64,000 nt of DNA. It comes from Bacillus renqingensis. GTDB taxonomy: Bacteria; Bacillota; Bacilli; Bacillales; Cytobacillaceae. A program made the position numbers and the translations under genes. The notes beneath the pieces are model-generated. The model searched no databases and was not told the origin of the DNA. It saw only the letters and a program-made list of their open reading frames with translations. How positions within the stretch are numbered: the stretch's first letter is position 1; each line of letters starts with the position of its first letter. Shown piece after piece: positions 17,431 through 26,145 of this stretch. The DNA lies in contig NZ_JADDIU010000002.1 of assembly GCF_016464375.1 (NCBI RefSeq), forward strand, positions 1 to 64,000, written 5' to 3'.

Positions 17431-18492
17431 GTGTCGAGATCTGAAAGAAAATGGGACCATATTCGTTTTGCCCTTAAAAATCAAGAAAAACCGTTATCTG
17501 CCTTTGATGAATTAAAATTTATTCATCAAAGCCTGCCTAATATCAGTACCCTCGATGTTCGATTAGATCACTCGGTTGGCGAACTTTGTTTGAGTTCGCC
17601 CATTTTTATTAATGCGATGACAGGCGGCGGCGGTGAAAAAACCTATCGCATCAATAAGGAACTTGCACAGGTTGCTAATGATACCGGGCTGGCAATGGCC
17701 GTAGGATCCCAAATGGCTGCGATAAAGGACAAAACAGAGAGATATACGTACGAAGTGGTCAGAAAGGAAAACCCCTCAGGGATAGTGATTGCAAACCTCG
17801 GAAGTGAAGCAACACCTGATCAAGCAAAAGAAGCGATTGAGATGGTTGAGGCGAATGCACTGCAAATCCATTTAAATGTCATTCAGGAATTAACGATGCC
17901 TGAGGGAGACAGAGACTTTTCAGGGGCCTTATATAGAATTGAATCCATAGTCCGAGCTGTGGATGTGCCGGTTATCGTAAAAGAAGTGGGCTTTGGTATG
18001 TCGCGTGAAACCGTCAAGTCCCTTTCATCGGTCGGTGTTTCGGTTATAGATGTCGGCGGCTTTGGGGGAACTAATTTTGCGGAAATAGAAAATAATCGCC
18101 GGGAAAGGGTCCTTTCCTTTTTTGCCGACTGGGGAATCCCTACCCCAGTCTCCATTATTGAGGCATCGTCGATTGCTGGTCATGATGTTGCGATTGTGGG
18201 TTCTGGAGGTTTCAGGGGGGCTATTGATATTGTGAAGGGAATAGCCATTGGTGCAGAAGCCGTCGGAATGGCAGGTTTTTTCTTGCAAACATTGATTGAA
18301 AAAGGAATCGATTCTCTAAAGGAAGAAGTCAAAACAATTCATCATGAAATGGCCATCATTATGACGGCATTAGGGGCAGCTTCTATAGCCGATTTACAAA
18401 AAGCTCCGTTAATGATTACCGGGGAAACCTATCATTGGTTAAACCAAAGAGGAATAGATACAAAAATATTTAGCCAGCGCTGTATAAAATAA
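17431..18492 (+). CDS. fni: Type 2 isopentenyl-diphosphate isomerase
   Basis: FMN- and NADPH-dependent enzyme of 353 aa that interconverts isopentenyl and dimethylallyl diphosphate. Visible: NAMTGGGGEKT near residue 55, a VGSQMAA segment, HLNVIQE with the catalytic region, VKEVGFGMS, and GGFGGTNFAEIE near the FMN phosphate site. The GTG at 17431 (SRSERKW) follows GGTGAT and aligns with the family start; the TTG at 17425 is less likely. It supplies precursors used by hepS/hepT downstream. Confidence 0.94.
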   Translation: MSRSERKWDHIRFALKNQEKPLSAFDELKFIHQSLPNISTLDVRLDHSVGELCLSSPIFINAMTGGGGEKTYRINKELAQVANDTGLAMAVGSQMAAIKDKTERYTYEVVRKENPSGIVIANLGSEATPDQAKEAIEMVEANALQIHLNVIQELTMPEGDRDFSGALYRIESIVRAVDVPVIVKEVGFGMSRETVKSLSSVGVSVIDVGGFGGTNFAEIENNRRERVLSFFADWGIPTPVSIIEASSIAGHDVAIVGSGGFRGAIDIVKGIAIGAEAVGMAGFFLQTLIEKGIDSLKEEVKTIHHEMAIIMTALGAASIADLQKAPLMITGETYHWLNQRGIDTKIFSQRCIK

Positions 18493-18517
18493 AGCTCTCG
18501 CAATAAGCGAGAGCTTT
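18491..18517. terminator. Terminator between fni and ypzI
   Basis: An 11 bp perfect stem AAAGCTCTCGC/GCGAGAGCTTT with a 5 nt loop between convergent genes; it can serve both strands. Confidence 0.85.
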
Positions 18518-18523
18518 CGTCTA

Positions 18524-18664
18524 TCACTTTCCGTCGTTTAAACCTCTTGATTCTTCAGGGCTTGATAATTTAGCGGCACCAGGATAATGCAATGCTTGAT
18601 CCCGATCTGATTCGACTCTCCTGCTTGCTTTTAACCTTTTCTCTTGAAGGTCCTTTCCCAACAT
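18524..18664 (-). CDS. ypzI: YpzI family small protein
   Basis: A 46 aa ORF on the minus strand starting MLGKDLQEKRLKASRRVESD, with AHY-like DQALHYPGAAKL in the middle and ending ESRGLNDGK. This matches what I remember of the YpzI family, which is conserved in Bacillaceae with unknown function. A strong GGAGGTG site precedes the ATG. It is highly charged and has no membrane segment. Convergent with fni. Confidence 0.8.
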   Translation of the reverse strand: MLGKDLQEKRLKASRRVESDRDQALHYPGAAKLSSPEESRGLNDGK

Positions 18665-18769
18665 CCACACCTCCTTTTTTTAAGATGATTCACTCCTGAA
18701 AATATTATTCAAGGTAGTATGAAAATACATATAAGTTACCGATAATGGGAATAATCGGAGGTGGATATA

Positions 18770-19378
18770 ATGGAAGGTGCCGTGTTTTACTGGGTTTTTT
18801 GGGCAATTTGGGTGTATGTAACTTTTATTTTAGATAGACAAAATCCGTATCGCTTAAAACTGGCAGGCATCGTTTTAATAGCCATTATTTTTTCAAATAG
18901 CCATTTTACGTTTGGTAGGTTTGAAGTGGCATGGAGTGGATTGTTTTTATTACTATTTGCTTATTCCTTTTTAGCAAATGAAAAGTATCGAGTTATTATT
19001 TATCATTCTATTTGTTCATTAATCGTTTCCATTGCTTACGTATCGTTTCATTTATTTGAGATTTTTGATCCAGTTTGGATTATCTTTAAAAAAGAATGGA
19101 TGATTAGTATAGGCATGTCCTGTTTAACGATCGTTTTGCAAAAAAAAGTGAAAGGGAGATTGGTCATTGCACTTAGTGGGACGATGCAGGGAGAGTTTTT
19201 AACGGCATATATTTTAAATAAACTGCAAATTCCTTATTCTATCGCTGGCTTTGCTTATTTAGATGTCTGTTCATTGATTACTGCATTGCTGGTATGCTGG
19301 AGTATCCTAGAGAATGCAAGCTCATTCCTTCAGAGCCATTTTCCTTTTTTGGAAAGAACAAGGCAAAAATCTTCCTGA
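18770..19378 (+). CDS. yphA: YphA, multi-spanning membrane protein
   Basis: 202 aa with about six hydrophobic helices (for example residues 6-19, 28-46, 52-66, 72-92, 107-122 and 150-185). Identified as YphA by size, topology and position between fni and der. No catalytic motif is visible and its function is not known. The ATG at 18770 follows GGAGGTGG; the ORF can be extended back to a GTG at 18761 that lies inside this site. Confidence 0.8.
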   Translation: MEGAVFYWVFWAIWVYVTFILDRQNPYRLKLAGIVLIAIIFSNSHFTFGRFEVAWSGLFLLLFAYSFLANEKYRVIIYHSICSLIVSIAYVSFHLFEIFDPVWIIFKKEWMISIGMSCLTIVLQKKVKGRLVIALSGTMQGEFLTAYILNKLQIPYSIAGFAYLDVCSLITALLVCWSILENASSFLQSHFPFLERTRQKSS

Positions 19379-19395
19379 GATGTTTGTTAACCCAT

Positions 19396-19520
19396 CGAAG
19401 GCCCTTCCGCTTTTCTTGTAGTATCAGAAATATATCATTTGTCTCTGAAAATTGTCCAGCTTTAGGCGCCAGCGGCTCGAGGTCACAAGCTGCTAGGCGG
19501 GCGCCCTCCGCTTTTGTCCT
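19396..19520 (+). repeat. Dispersed Bacillus-type repeat, one fuller and one partial copy
   Basis: The segment 19453-19520 (beginning TGTCCAGCTTTAGGCGCCAG, containing CGGCTCGAGGTCACAAGC and ending GGGCGCCCTCCGCTTTTGT) has the look of a dispersed intergenic repeat that I recall from many Bacillus genomes. It contains GGCGCC twice and can fold. About 60 nt upstream, AAGGCCCTTCCGCTTTTCTTG (19396-19417) resembles its right end, as if a degraded second copy. It is more GC-rich than its surroundings and encodes no credible protein. Confidence 0.6.
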
Positions 19521-19549
19521 TGCAGGAAAGGAATAACATTTGCTACACT
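19520..19549 (+). promoter_or_regulatory. Candidate SigA-type promoter of der
   Basis: -35 TTGCAG (19520-19525), 18 bp spacer, -10 TACACT (19544-19549), directly abutting the right end of the dispersed repeat and about 100 nt upstream of der. Confidence 0.5.
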
Positions 19550-19560
19550 ATAAAGGTTAG

Positions 19561-19587
19561 CCCTTCTTGTTCCGGAAGGGTTTCTTT
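19561..19587 (+). terminator. Hairpin with T-rich tail in the der leader
   Basis: CCCTTC/GAAGGG stem with an 8 nt loop followed by TTTCTTT. It may end upstream transcription, or, if the promoter at 19520-19549 is used, sit at the very 5' end of the der transcript. Confidence 0.45.
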
Positions 19588-19651
19588 CATTAACACTGCT
19601 TCGTAAATATGTAAGTGTTTCATTACTGGAATAGAAAGGATGGCGATTATA

Positions 19652-20962
19652 ATGGTTAAACCTGTTATTGCCATTGTTGGAAGACCTAATGTCGGGAAAT
19701 CTACTATTTTTAACAGAATTGTTGGACAAAGGATTTCCATTGTTGAAGATGTACCGGGGGTAACTCGTGACCGAATTTATAGCTCAGGAGAATGGTTGAC
19801 ACATGAATTTAATATTATTGATACAGGCGGTATTGAACTAGGTGATGAGCCATTTCTAGAGCAAATCCGTCAGCAGGCTGAAGTAGCAATCAATGAAGCG
19901 GATGTTATCATCTTTTTAACAAATGGCAGGGAAGGTGTAACAGCTGCTGATGAAGAAGTGGCAAAGATCTTGTACAAAACGAAGAAACCGGTTATTTTAG
20001 GAGTTAATAAGATCGATAATCCGGAGATGCGCGATCAGATTTATGATTTTTATGCCCTTGGATTTGGCGAACCTATACCGATATCAGGGTCACATGGGTT
20101 AGGAATTGGAGACTTATTAGATGCAGCGGCAAACCATTTTCCAAAGGTGGAAGAAGTGGAGTATGCTGATGATGTCATTAAGTTTTCATTAATTGGTCGG
20201 CCAAATGTAGGGAAATCCTCATTGGTAAACGCTATTTTGGGGGAAGATCGGGTAATTGTCAGTGAGATTGCTGGGACAACAAGGGATGCCATCGATTCAC
20301 CCTATACGTATAATGGACAAAAATATGTCATAATTGATACAGCCGGAATAAGAAAAAAAGGAAAAGTTTACGAGACGACTGAAAAGTATAGTGTACTTCG
20401 TGCGTTAAGAGCGATTGAACGTTCGGATGTGGTTCTTGTTGTGATAAGTGCCGAGGAGGGAATTATCGAACAGGATAAAAAAATTGCCGGATATGCTCAT
20501 GAAGCGGGAAGGGCAGTAGTAATCGTCGTCAATAAATGGGATGCCGTTGAAAAAGATGAGAAGACAATGAAAGATTTTGAGCAGAAAATAAGGGACCATT
20601 TCTTATTTCTTGATTATGCGCCGATTGTATTTTTATCAGCAAAGACGAAAAAACGGATTCATACCCTATTGCCGAAGATTAATCTGGCAAGTGAAAATCA
20701 TTCCATGCGGGTTGAAACCAGTGTATTGAATGATATTATTATGGATGCGGTGGCAATGAATCCAACACCAACGGACAAAGGAAAACGGTTAAAAATTTTT
20801 TATACAACACAAGTTTCTGTTAAACCGCCAACATTTGTCATCTTTGTTAATGACCCTGAATTATTGCATTTTTCTTATGAGCGTTTCCTCGAAAATCGAA
20901 TTAGAGATGCATTTGGATTTGAAGGAACTCCTATCAAAATATTTGCTAGGGAAAGAAAATAA
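19652..20962 (+). CDS. der: GTPase Der (EngA), ribosome assembly
   Basis: 436 aa, the same as B. subtilis Der, with tandem GTPase domains and a C-terminal KH-like domain. Domain 1: GRPNVGKS near residue 10, DTGG, NKID. Domain 2: GRPNVGKS near 183, DTAG, NKWD. It acts in assembly of the 50S subunit. The ATG at 19652 matches the family start (M-V-K-P-V); the in-frame ATG at 19640 overlaps the AAAGGA site. It is followed 19 nt later by gpsA. Confidence 0.96.
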   Translation: MVKPVIAIVGRPNVGKSTIFNRIVGQRISIVEDVPGVTRDRIYSSGEWLTHEFNIIDTGGIELGDEPFLEQIRQQAEVAINEADVIIFLTNGREGVTAADEEVAKILYKTKKPVILGVNKIDNPEMRDQIYDFYALGFGEPIPISGSHGLGIGDLLDAAANHFPKVEEVEYADDVIKFSLIGRPNVGKSSLVNAILGEDRVIVSEIAGTTRDAIDSPYTYNGQKYVIIDTAGIRKKGKVYETTEKYSVLRALRAIERSDVVLVVISAEEGIIEQDKKIAGYAHEAGRAVVIVVNKWDAVEKDEKTMKDFEQKIRDHFLFLDYAPIVFLSAKTKKRIHTLLPKINLASENHSMRVETSVLNDIIMDAVAMNPTPTDKGKRLKIFYTTQVSVKPPTFVIFVNDPELLHFSYERFLENRIRDAFGFEGTPIKIFARERK

Positions 20963-20981
20963 TGTAGAGGTGGGGATGATC

Positions 20982-22031
20982 ATGCGAAAAAAACAAGAGG
21001 TTATTGCCGTCATCGGAGCAGGGAGCTGGGGAACGGCACTGGCGATGGTTCTTGCAGATAATGACCATGAAGTGCGTTTATGGAGCCATAATGAAGAACA
21101 GGTAAAGGAGATTAATGAATCTCACACGAATGAGACCTATTTACCGGGAATCTCCCTTTCGGAATTAATCACCGCCTTTGCTTCACTGAGAGATGCTTTA
21201 GCAGGAATAGAAACCGTTATTTTAGCTGTTCCAACAAAGGCTATCCGGGAAGTCGTGGGAAAAATGCGCGAGGTGTTAACCTCTCCGATTACCATTGCCC
21301 ATGTTAGTAAAGGAATCGAACCTGACACAAGCTTAAGAATTTCTGAAATGATAAAAGAGGAAATGCCGGAAGAACTTTTACATGATATCGTCGTCCTCTC
21401 CGGTCCAAGTCATGCGGAGGAAGTAAGCCGGAGACATCCAACAACTGTTACAGTAACATCGGAAAATATGGCGGCAGCTGAGAGGATACAGGACTTATTT
21501 ATCAACCACAATTTTCGGGTCTACACGAATTCAGATGTCATTGGGGTTGAAATTGGCGGGGCACTAAAAAATATCATTGCCCTTGCAGCGGGAATTACAG
21601 ATGGTCTCGGTTATGGTGATAATGCAAAAGCAGCATTAATGACAAGAGGGTTAGCAGAAATCGCCCGTCTTGGTACAAAAATGGGGGCAAACCCCTTAAC
21701 ATTTTCAGGCTTAGCCGGAATTGGAGATTTAATTGTCACTTGTACCAGTGTTCATTCAAGAAACTGGAGAGCAGGGAATATGCTGGGAAAAGGAAAATCG
21801 CTTGATGAGGTTCTCGATAGTATGGGGATGGTTGTAGAAGGTGTGAGGACAACGAAAGCAGCTTATCAGCTTGCCCAAAAATATAAGGTGAACATGCCGA
21901 TTACTACTGCCCTTTATAATGTGTTGTTTAATGGGAAGAATGCTAAGGACGCTGCCGATGTGCTAATGTCTCGTGGAAAAACTCATGAAATGGAGGACTT
22001 AGTAAATATTTTGGAAGCAAGAAATGATTAG
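20982..22031 (+). CDS. gpsA: Glycerol-3-phosphate dehydrogenase (NAD(P)+)
   Basis: 349 aa enzyme that makes sn-glycerol 3-phosphate from dihydroxyacetone phosphate for phospholipids. The dinucleotide motif [10 protein letters not shown] is at residues 11-20, SKGIE near 110, catalytic lysine in GGALKNI near 190, and GLAGIGDL near 245. The ATG at 20982 lies 8 nt after GAGGTGG; the ATG at 20976 is too close. It shares the der operon. Confidence 0.95.
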   Translation: MRKKQEVIAVIGAGSWGTALAMVLADNDHEVRLWSHNEEQVKEINESHTNETYLPGISLSELITAFASLRDALAGIETVILAVPTKAIREVVGKMREVLTSPITIAHVSKGIEPDTSLRISEMIKEEMPEELLHDIVVLSGPSHAEEVSRRHPTTVTVTSENMAAAERIQDLFINHNFRVYTNSDVIGVEIGGALKNIIALAAGITDGLGYGDNAKAALMTRGLAEIARLGTKMGANPLTFSGLAGIGDLIVTCTSVHSRNWRAGNMLGKGKSLDEVLDSMGMVVEGVRTTKAAYQLAQKYKVNMPITTALYNVLFNGKNAKDAADVLMSRGKTHEMEDLVNILEARND

Positions 22032-22154
22032 AAATTTTTCCTTTTCACCGAAAACTGGGCGTTCGTCGATACGTTTCTTTTTGAAGCTGCATACAATGCA
22101 ACGTAGCTATTTGGTAGTATGACGCCAGGCGAATGGGTTATTTAGTCTTAACCG

Positions 22155-22192
22155 GCTGAAGTAAAGTAACGCCCCCTTTACTTCAGCTTTTC
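22155..22192 (+). terminator. Terminator after gpsA
   Basis: A strong 12 bp stem (GCTGAAGTAAAG/CTTTACTTCAGC) with a 9 nt loop, then TTTTCTT. The 120 nt between gpsA and this hairpin holds no gene that I can recognise. Confidence 0.88.
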
Positions 22193-22215
22193 TTATGATT
22201 TACAGCCCCTCTCTA

Positions 22216-22224
22216 TGCTATAAT
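22216..22224 (+). promoter_or_regulatory. Extended -10 promoter of yphE-yphF
   Basis: TGCTATAAT: TGn plus a consensus TATAAT, about 30 nt upstream of yphE. TTTACA lies only 14 bp upstream, so the -35 is weak. Confidence 0.5.
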
Positions 22225-22253
22225 AACAATCGATTAAAGGGGGGGAATTAAAA

Positions 22254-22439
22254 TTGTCACCAGGTATGATAAAAATGTGGATTTCGATTGTAGGAATGGG
22301 ATTGATGTTTCTTGCCATTATTACGATTTACTTAAGCAGGTATAAACTTAAAGGGGTTCTTCGCTTGATCACCGCTATCCTTGCTTATCTATTTATGATT
22401 GGCGCCGGCCTATCATTACTCATTGTGTTCTTTGCTTGA
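22254..22439 (+). CDS. yphE: YphE, DUF2768 small membrane protein
   Basis: 61 aa with two transmembrane helices (about residues 6-26 and 36-58) and an RYKLKG loop between them. It starts with TTG after AAGGGGGGG. Matches the YphE/DUF2768 family by size, topology and position; function is unknown. Probably cotranscribed with yphF (37 nt gap). Confidence 0.78.
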   Translation: MSPGMIKMWISIVGMGLMFLAIITIYLSRYKLKGVLRLITAILAYLFMIGAGLSLLIVFFA

Positions 22440-22476
22440 TTTGAGAGATTAATGACATAAAAATAAAGGTGATTAT

Positions 22477-23187
22477 ATGAAGTGGAAAATTCTTGGTTTT
22501 CTTTTTGCCCTTATGACTCTTCTATTGTCAGGATGTATGTTTCCTAAGGAAGAATTAGCACAGAATCAAGTCCCCTATAAAGACCAAATCCAGGCAGTAC
22601 AACAGGCGGTGGATGACTTTAGAAAGGACAAGGGAGGCATTCTCCCTATCAAAACAAAGGACGCTAAGACACCAATATATCAAAAATATCCAATTGATTT
22701 TAAAAAAATTGCCCCAAAATACATAGCTGAACCCCCGGGGAACGCGTTTGAGAGCGGTGGGCTTTTTCAGTATGTACTAGTAGATGTGGAAAGACATCCG
22801 ACTGTTAAACTACTTGATCTAAGGGCAGCTGAGGCCATTCGAGATATTAATTTAAGGATCAAAACAAAGGGTTTTCCTCCCTATAAAAAGGAAATCGCCA
22901 AAAATGTTTATTCACTCGATTTTAAAAAATTAGGGTATAAAGAACCTCCATTTGTCGTGAGCCCATTTACAAATAAGAATTTGACATTTGTTGTAACAGG
23001 AGAAGCCAAAGTATATGTGGATTATCGCCCTGATCTTTACGAGATGCTAAAAAAAACAGATAAGGAGGTAAAGCCGGGGGAGGATATACGCTCGATTTTA
23101 GTGGACCATTCAATGTTTGTTCCGGCATTTTCACTTCCTTACACCTTGGATATGAAAACGGAAGAACCGATATTCTTAGAGGAATAA
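22477..23187 (+). CDS. yphF: YphF, putative lipoprotein
   Basis: 236 aa with a lipoprotein signal peptide: hydrophobic core then LLLSGC, with the lipidated Cys at residue 20. The mature part has no enzyme motif I recognise. It occupies the yphF position just upstream of spoIVA. It contains a prolyl segment KYPIDFKKIAPKYIAEPPGN (about residues 70-89), reminiscent of the ends of pilin-like or secreted fragments but with no assigned role. Confidence 0.82.
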   Translation: MKWKILGFLFALMTLLLSGCMFPKEELAQNQVPYKDQIQAVQQAVDDFRKDKGGILPIKTKDAKTPIYQKYPIDFKKIAPKYIAEPPGNAFESGGLFQYVLVDVERHPTVKLLDLRAAEAIRDINLRIKTKGFPPYKKEIAKNVYSLDFKKLGYKEPPFVVSPFTNKNLTFVVTGEAKVYVDYRPDLYEMLKKTDKEVKPGEDIRSILVDHSMFVPAFSLPYTLDMKTEEPIFLEE

Positions 23188-23227
23188 CAATGGTACATCC
23201 TGCTTTTCACTTTACTATTTTTGTCAT

Positions 23228-23270
23228 AACCCTTTTTCTGCGAAATATATTGTAGGAGAAGGGTTTTTTT
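23228..23270 (+). terminator. Terminator after yphF
   Basis: A 7 bp stem AACCCTT/AAGGGTT with a long loop, followed by a run of seven T. Confidence 0.65.
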
Positions 23271-23411
23271 GCTGAATTAGATGGTATTAATCCACATCTA
23301 TAACTGTGAATTTTAAATAGAAACCCTCCATTCAATTATACTTATAAACATAATAGGTTCCAGATAATATGTGAATTCCTAAGAAGGAGGTAAAAATTTT
23401 TTAGAAAAGTG

Positions 23412-23447
23412 TCATAACAGGATAGGACAACGTCATAAACATATACT
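23412..23447 (+). promoter_or_regulatory. Candidate SigE promoter of spoIVA
   Basis: TCATAAC (23412-23418), 15 bp spacer, CATAAACA (23434-23441); an overlapping alternative -10 is CATATACT (23440-23447). Both resemble the SigE -10. B. subtilis spoIVA is SigE-controlled, with two start sites. Confidence 0.5.
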
Positions 23448-23509
23448 GTCCTAAAATACCTAAATGGATGAAATTATCCCACTTTAGTCTATGATCAGGA
23501 GGGGATCAC

Positions 23510-24988
23510 TTGGAAAAGGTTGATATTTTTAAGGATATTGCCGAAAGAACGGGCGGTGATATTTATTTAGGAGTAGTAGGTGCAGTCCGAACTGGCAAAT
23601 CGACGTTTATAAAAAAATTTATGGAGCTTGTCGTCTTACCGAATATAAACAGTGAAGCGGAGAGATCACGAGCGCAAGATGAGCTGCCGCAAAGCGCTGC
23701 TGGAAAAACCATTATGACAACAGAGCCGAAGTTTGTCCCAAACCAAGCGGCCACCGTTCATGTCGACGAGGGATTAGACGTGAACATAAGACTTGTTGAT
23801 TGTGTTGGGTACACTGTTCCCGGTGCAAAAGGCTATGAGGATGAAAATGGACCAAGAATGATTAATACTCCTTGGTATGAAGAACCAATTCCATTTCATG
23901 AGGCAGCCGAGATTGGCACTAGAAAAGTCATTCAAGAGCATTCTACCATTGGAGTCGTTGTGGCGACTGATGGGACAATCGGTGAAATTCCAAGAAGTGA
24001 CTATATCGAGGCCGAAGAAAGAGTGATTGAGGAACTGAAGGAAGTCGGGAAGCCCTTTATTATGGTGGTGAACAGTGCACAGCCCTACCACCCAAGCACA
24101 GAGACATTGAGAGCAAATTTAGCCGAAAAATATGATATTCCTGTCCTTGCCATGAGTGTGGAAAGCATGCGCGAAAGCGATGTGCTGAATGTCCTTCGTG
24201 AAGCGCTTTATGAGTTCCCAGTCCTTGAAGTAAATGTCAATCTCCCAAGCTGGGTCATGGTGCTTAAAGAAAATCATTGGCTAAGAGAGAGCTATCAAGA
24301 GGCTGTAAAAGAAACGGTTAAAGATATCAAGAGATTAAGAGATGTGGACCAGGTTGTCCAGCATTTCAGTGAATATGAATTTATTGACAAGGCAGGTTTA
24401 GCCGGGGTTGAAATGGGTTCTGGGATTGCAGAAATCGATTTGTTTGCTCCTGACGAGTTATACGATGATATCTTAAAAGAAATCGTCGGTGTGGAAATAC
24501 GAGGAAAAGACCATCTTCTCGAGCTAATGCAGGATTTTGCCCATGCGAAAGCGGAATATGACCATATCTCTGATGCTTTAAAAATGGTGAAACAAACAGG
24601 GTATGGTATTGCCTCACCAACGCTTTCTGATATGAGCTTAGAAGAGCCTGAAATTATCCGCCAAGGCGCCCGTTTTGGAGTGAGATTAAAAGCCGTAGCG
24701 CCATCCATTCATATGATTAAGGTCGATGTTGAATCAGAATTTGCACCAATCATTGGGACAGAAAAACAAAGCGAAGAGCTAGTCCGCTACTTAATGCAGG
24801 ATTTTGAGGATGATCCGCTGTCCATCTGGAATTCGGACATATTCGGAAGGAGTTTAAGTTCCATCGTTCGTGAGGGGATTCAGGCAAAGTTATCTTTAAT
24901 GCCAGAGAATGCCAGATATAAATTAAAAGAAACACTGGAAAGAATCATTAATGAAGGTTCAGGTGGTTTAATTGCTATTATCCTCTAA
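23510..24988 (+). CDS. spoIVA: SpoIVA, coat morphogenetic ATPase
   Basis: 492 aa, the family's fixed length. Walker A GAVRTGKST lies near residue 24, and the switch segment DCVGYTVPGAKGYEDE near 97. The C-terminal region ending SGGLIAIIL is the membrane-targeting part that binds SpoVM. SpoIVA hydrolyses ATP to polymerise around the forespore and forms the base of the coat. It starts with TTG after AGGAGGGG. It is one of the best conserved proteins in the window. Confidence 0.98.
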   Translation: MEKVDIFKDIAERTGGDIYLGVVGAVRTGKSTFIKKFMELVVLPNINSEAERSRAQDELPQSAAGKTIMTTEPKFVPNQAATVHVDEGLDVNIRLVDCVGYTVPGAKGYEDENGPRMINTPWYEEPIPFHEAAEIGTRKVIQEHSTIGVVVATDGTIGEIPRSDYIEAEERVIEELKEVGKPFIMVVNSAQPYHPSTETLRANLAEKYDIPVLAMSVESMRESDVLNVLREALYEFPVLEVNVNLPSWVMVLKENHWLRESYQEAVKETVKDIKRLRDVDQVVQHFSEYEFIDKAGLAGVEMGSGIAEIDLFAPDELYDDILKEIVGVEIRGKDHLLELMQDFAHAKAEYDHISDALKMVKQTGYGIASPTLSDMSLEEPEIIRQGARFGVRLKAVAPSIHMIKVDVESEFAPIIGTEKQSEELVRYLMQDFEDDPLSIWNSDIFGRSLSSIVREGIQAKLSLMPENARYKLKETLERIINEGSGGLIAIIL

Positions 24989-24992
24989 TTTT

Positions 24993-25020
24993 GGACTCCA
25001 ATGGGAGTCCGTTTTTTTTT
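24993..25020 (+). terminator. Terminator after spoIVA
   Basis: GGACTCC/GGAGTCC stem with a 4 nt loop, then G and nine T, 5 nt past the stop. Confidence 0.88.
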
Positions 25021-25158
25021 AGCCGAAAAAGGGAGAACGCTAGAAATAGAACAATTAATGAAATAGTTTGAGAATATGCTTAATACTTTGAACTAGTAAA
25101 GTTTAGCTCTGCTCACAGCGCCTTTAAGAAAAGTTTACCATAATTTCATGGATTCTTC

Positions 25159-25187
25159 TTGATATGCTGAATTGATTGTGATAATCT
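25159..25187 (+). promoter_or_regulatory. SigA-type promoter of hbs
   Basis: -35 TTGATA (25159-25164), 17 bp spacer, -10 TAATCT (25182-25187), about 200 nt upstream of hbs. Confidence 0.55.
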
Positions 25188-25390
25188 TTTAACAGATTCG
25201 TTAAAGTGCTTTAAACCCTTTATCCAATAGGGTTTTGGCTGAAAACTAGATTTTAGGTCAAAAAGTAGAAATTTTTTCCTACTTTTGCAATAAAACGGCA
25301 CTTTGACGTATAGAAATCAAAAAAATTGTTTAGAAATGAAGGTAAGTAATCTCATTTATCTGGATAATTCTTTGGGAGGAGGTGAAAGGC

Positions 25391-25663
25391 ATGAACAAGA
25401 CAGAACTTATTAACGCAGTAGCTGAGACTAGCGAACTTTCTAAGAAGGACGCTACAAAAGCAGTTGATGCTGTTTTTGATACAATTTTAGATGCTTTAAA
25501 AAATGGTGATAAGGTACAACTTATTGGTTTTGGTAACTTTGAGGTGCGCGAGCGTGCAGCACGTAAAGGTCGTAATCCACAAACCGGTGAAGAAATCGAA
25601 ATCGGGGCTAGTAAAGTTCCTGCTTTTAAACCAGGTAAAGCACTACGTGACGCAGTTCGCTAA
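25391..25663 (+). CDS. hbs: DNA-binding protein HU (HBsu)
   Basis: 90 aa histone-like protein, the nucleoid-packaging HU homodimer. The start [12 protein letters not shown], the conserved [23 protein letters not shown]-binding arm (about residues 47-66) and the [15 protein letters not shown] end are all typical. The ATG at 25391 follows GGAGGAGGTG. Highly expressed in relatives, which fits the strong site and dedicated promoter. Confidence 0.97.
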   Translation: MNKTELINAVAETSELSKKDATKAVDAVFDTILDALKNGDKVQLIGFGNFEVRERAARKGRNPQTGEEIEIGASKVPAFKPGKALRDAVR

Positions 25664-25814
25664 GTTGGTTAACCCTTAAAAAATCAAAGGGTCCAGCAAT
25701 TTATGGCATACTGCCTAATGAACGCTCAGTATAAAGTACAAAATTTGGGCAAACAATATCTCTGTCCATTATTTTGTCTTACATATCTTGGAAGTATGTA
25801 TACTGAAAAGAAAT

Positions 25815-25849
25815 GGAATCTCACTCTTATTTAGTGGGGTTCCTTTTTT
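25815..25849 (+). terminator. Terminator downstream of hbs
   Basis: An 11 bp stem with G-U pairs (GGAATCTCACT/AGTGGGGTTCC), then TTTTTT, about 150 nt past hbs. A weaker ACCCTT/AAGGGT hairpin lies at 25672-25692. Confidence 0.7.
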
Positions 25850-25921
25850 ATATATATCAGGGATAAAAACAATGTATTCAAACAAAACTAACGAGAGAAG
25901 CTATTATTGAGGGGTGAAAAA

Positions 25922-26125
25922 ATGACACAGCTGACCACAAAGGAACTGGCCTTTATTGAAGATGAAATTCGTGCGGAAGAAATCACGGCGAAGGCGATAA
26001 ACTGGTGTGCCACACAGTGCCAAGACCAGCAGCTTCGAAACTCTCTGGAGCAGATGGCAGAGAGGCATCAGTTAAAAATCGGAGATTTATCACGGTACTT
26101 TAACCAAACCAATTCTATTCACTAA
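25922..26125 (+). CDS. Small CotF-like spore coat protein (first of pair)
   Basis: 67 aa, all helical, beginning MTQLTTKELAFIEDEI, with CATQCQDQQLRNSLEQMAER in the middle. It resembles the N-terminal half of ferritin-like CotF/YhcQ coat proteins (pattern L-x-Y/F-I-x-D, C-x3-C-x-D-x2-L-R). Size and pairing with the next gene suggest a small spore coat component; the exact name is not known to me. The ATG at 25922 follows GAGGGGTG. Confidence 0.65.
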   Translation: MTQLTTKELAFIEDEIRAEEITAKAINWCATQCQDQQLRNSLEQMAERHQLKIGDLSRYFNQTNSIH

Positions 26126-26145
26126 ACATTAAAGAGGTGTTCCTT

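Larger units (their letters stand above)
23188..23509 (+). other. Non-coding gap yphF-spoIVA
   Basis: 322 nt with no credible gene. It holds the yphF terminator (23228-23270), a strong Shine-Dalgarno-like AAGGAGGT at about 23384 that leads into no ORF, and the probable SigE promoter of spoIVA (23412-23447). Confidence 0.6.
24989..25390 (+). other. Long hbs leader region
   Basis: About 400 nt without a gene. It contains the spoIVA terminator, a near-consensus promoter (25159-25187), and then about 200 nt of leader with two hairpins: AAACCCT/AGGGTTT (25213-25235) and AAAAGTAG/CTACTTTT (about 25260-25287). B. subtilis hbs also has a long leader with more than one promoter. The hairpins could affect stability or readthrough. 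Confidence 0.5.

Noticed and set aside
19294..19536. 80 aa plus-strand ORF over the yphA end and dispersed repeat
   Set aside because: It lacks a ribosome binding site, reads out of frame from yphA and through the repeat; the product has no recognisable features.
24295..24708. 137 aa minus-strand ORF inside spoIVA
   Set aside because: It lies fully within a strongly conserved plus-strand gene and has no ribosome binding site.
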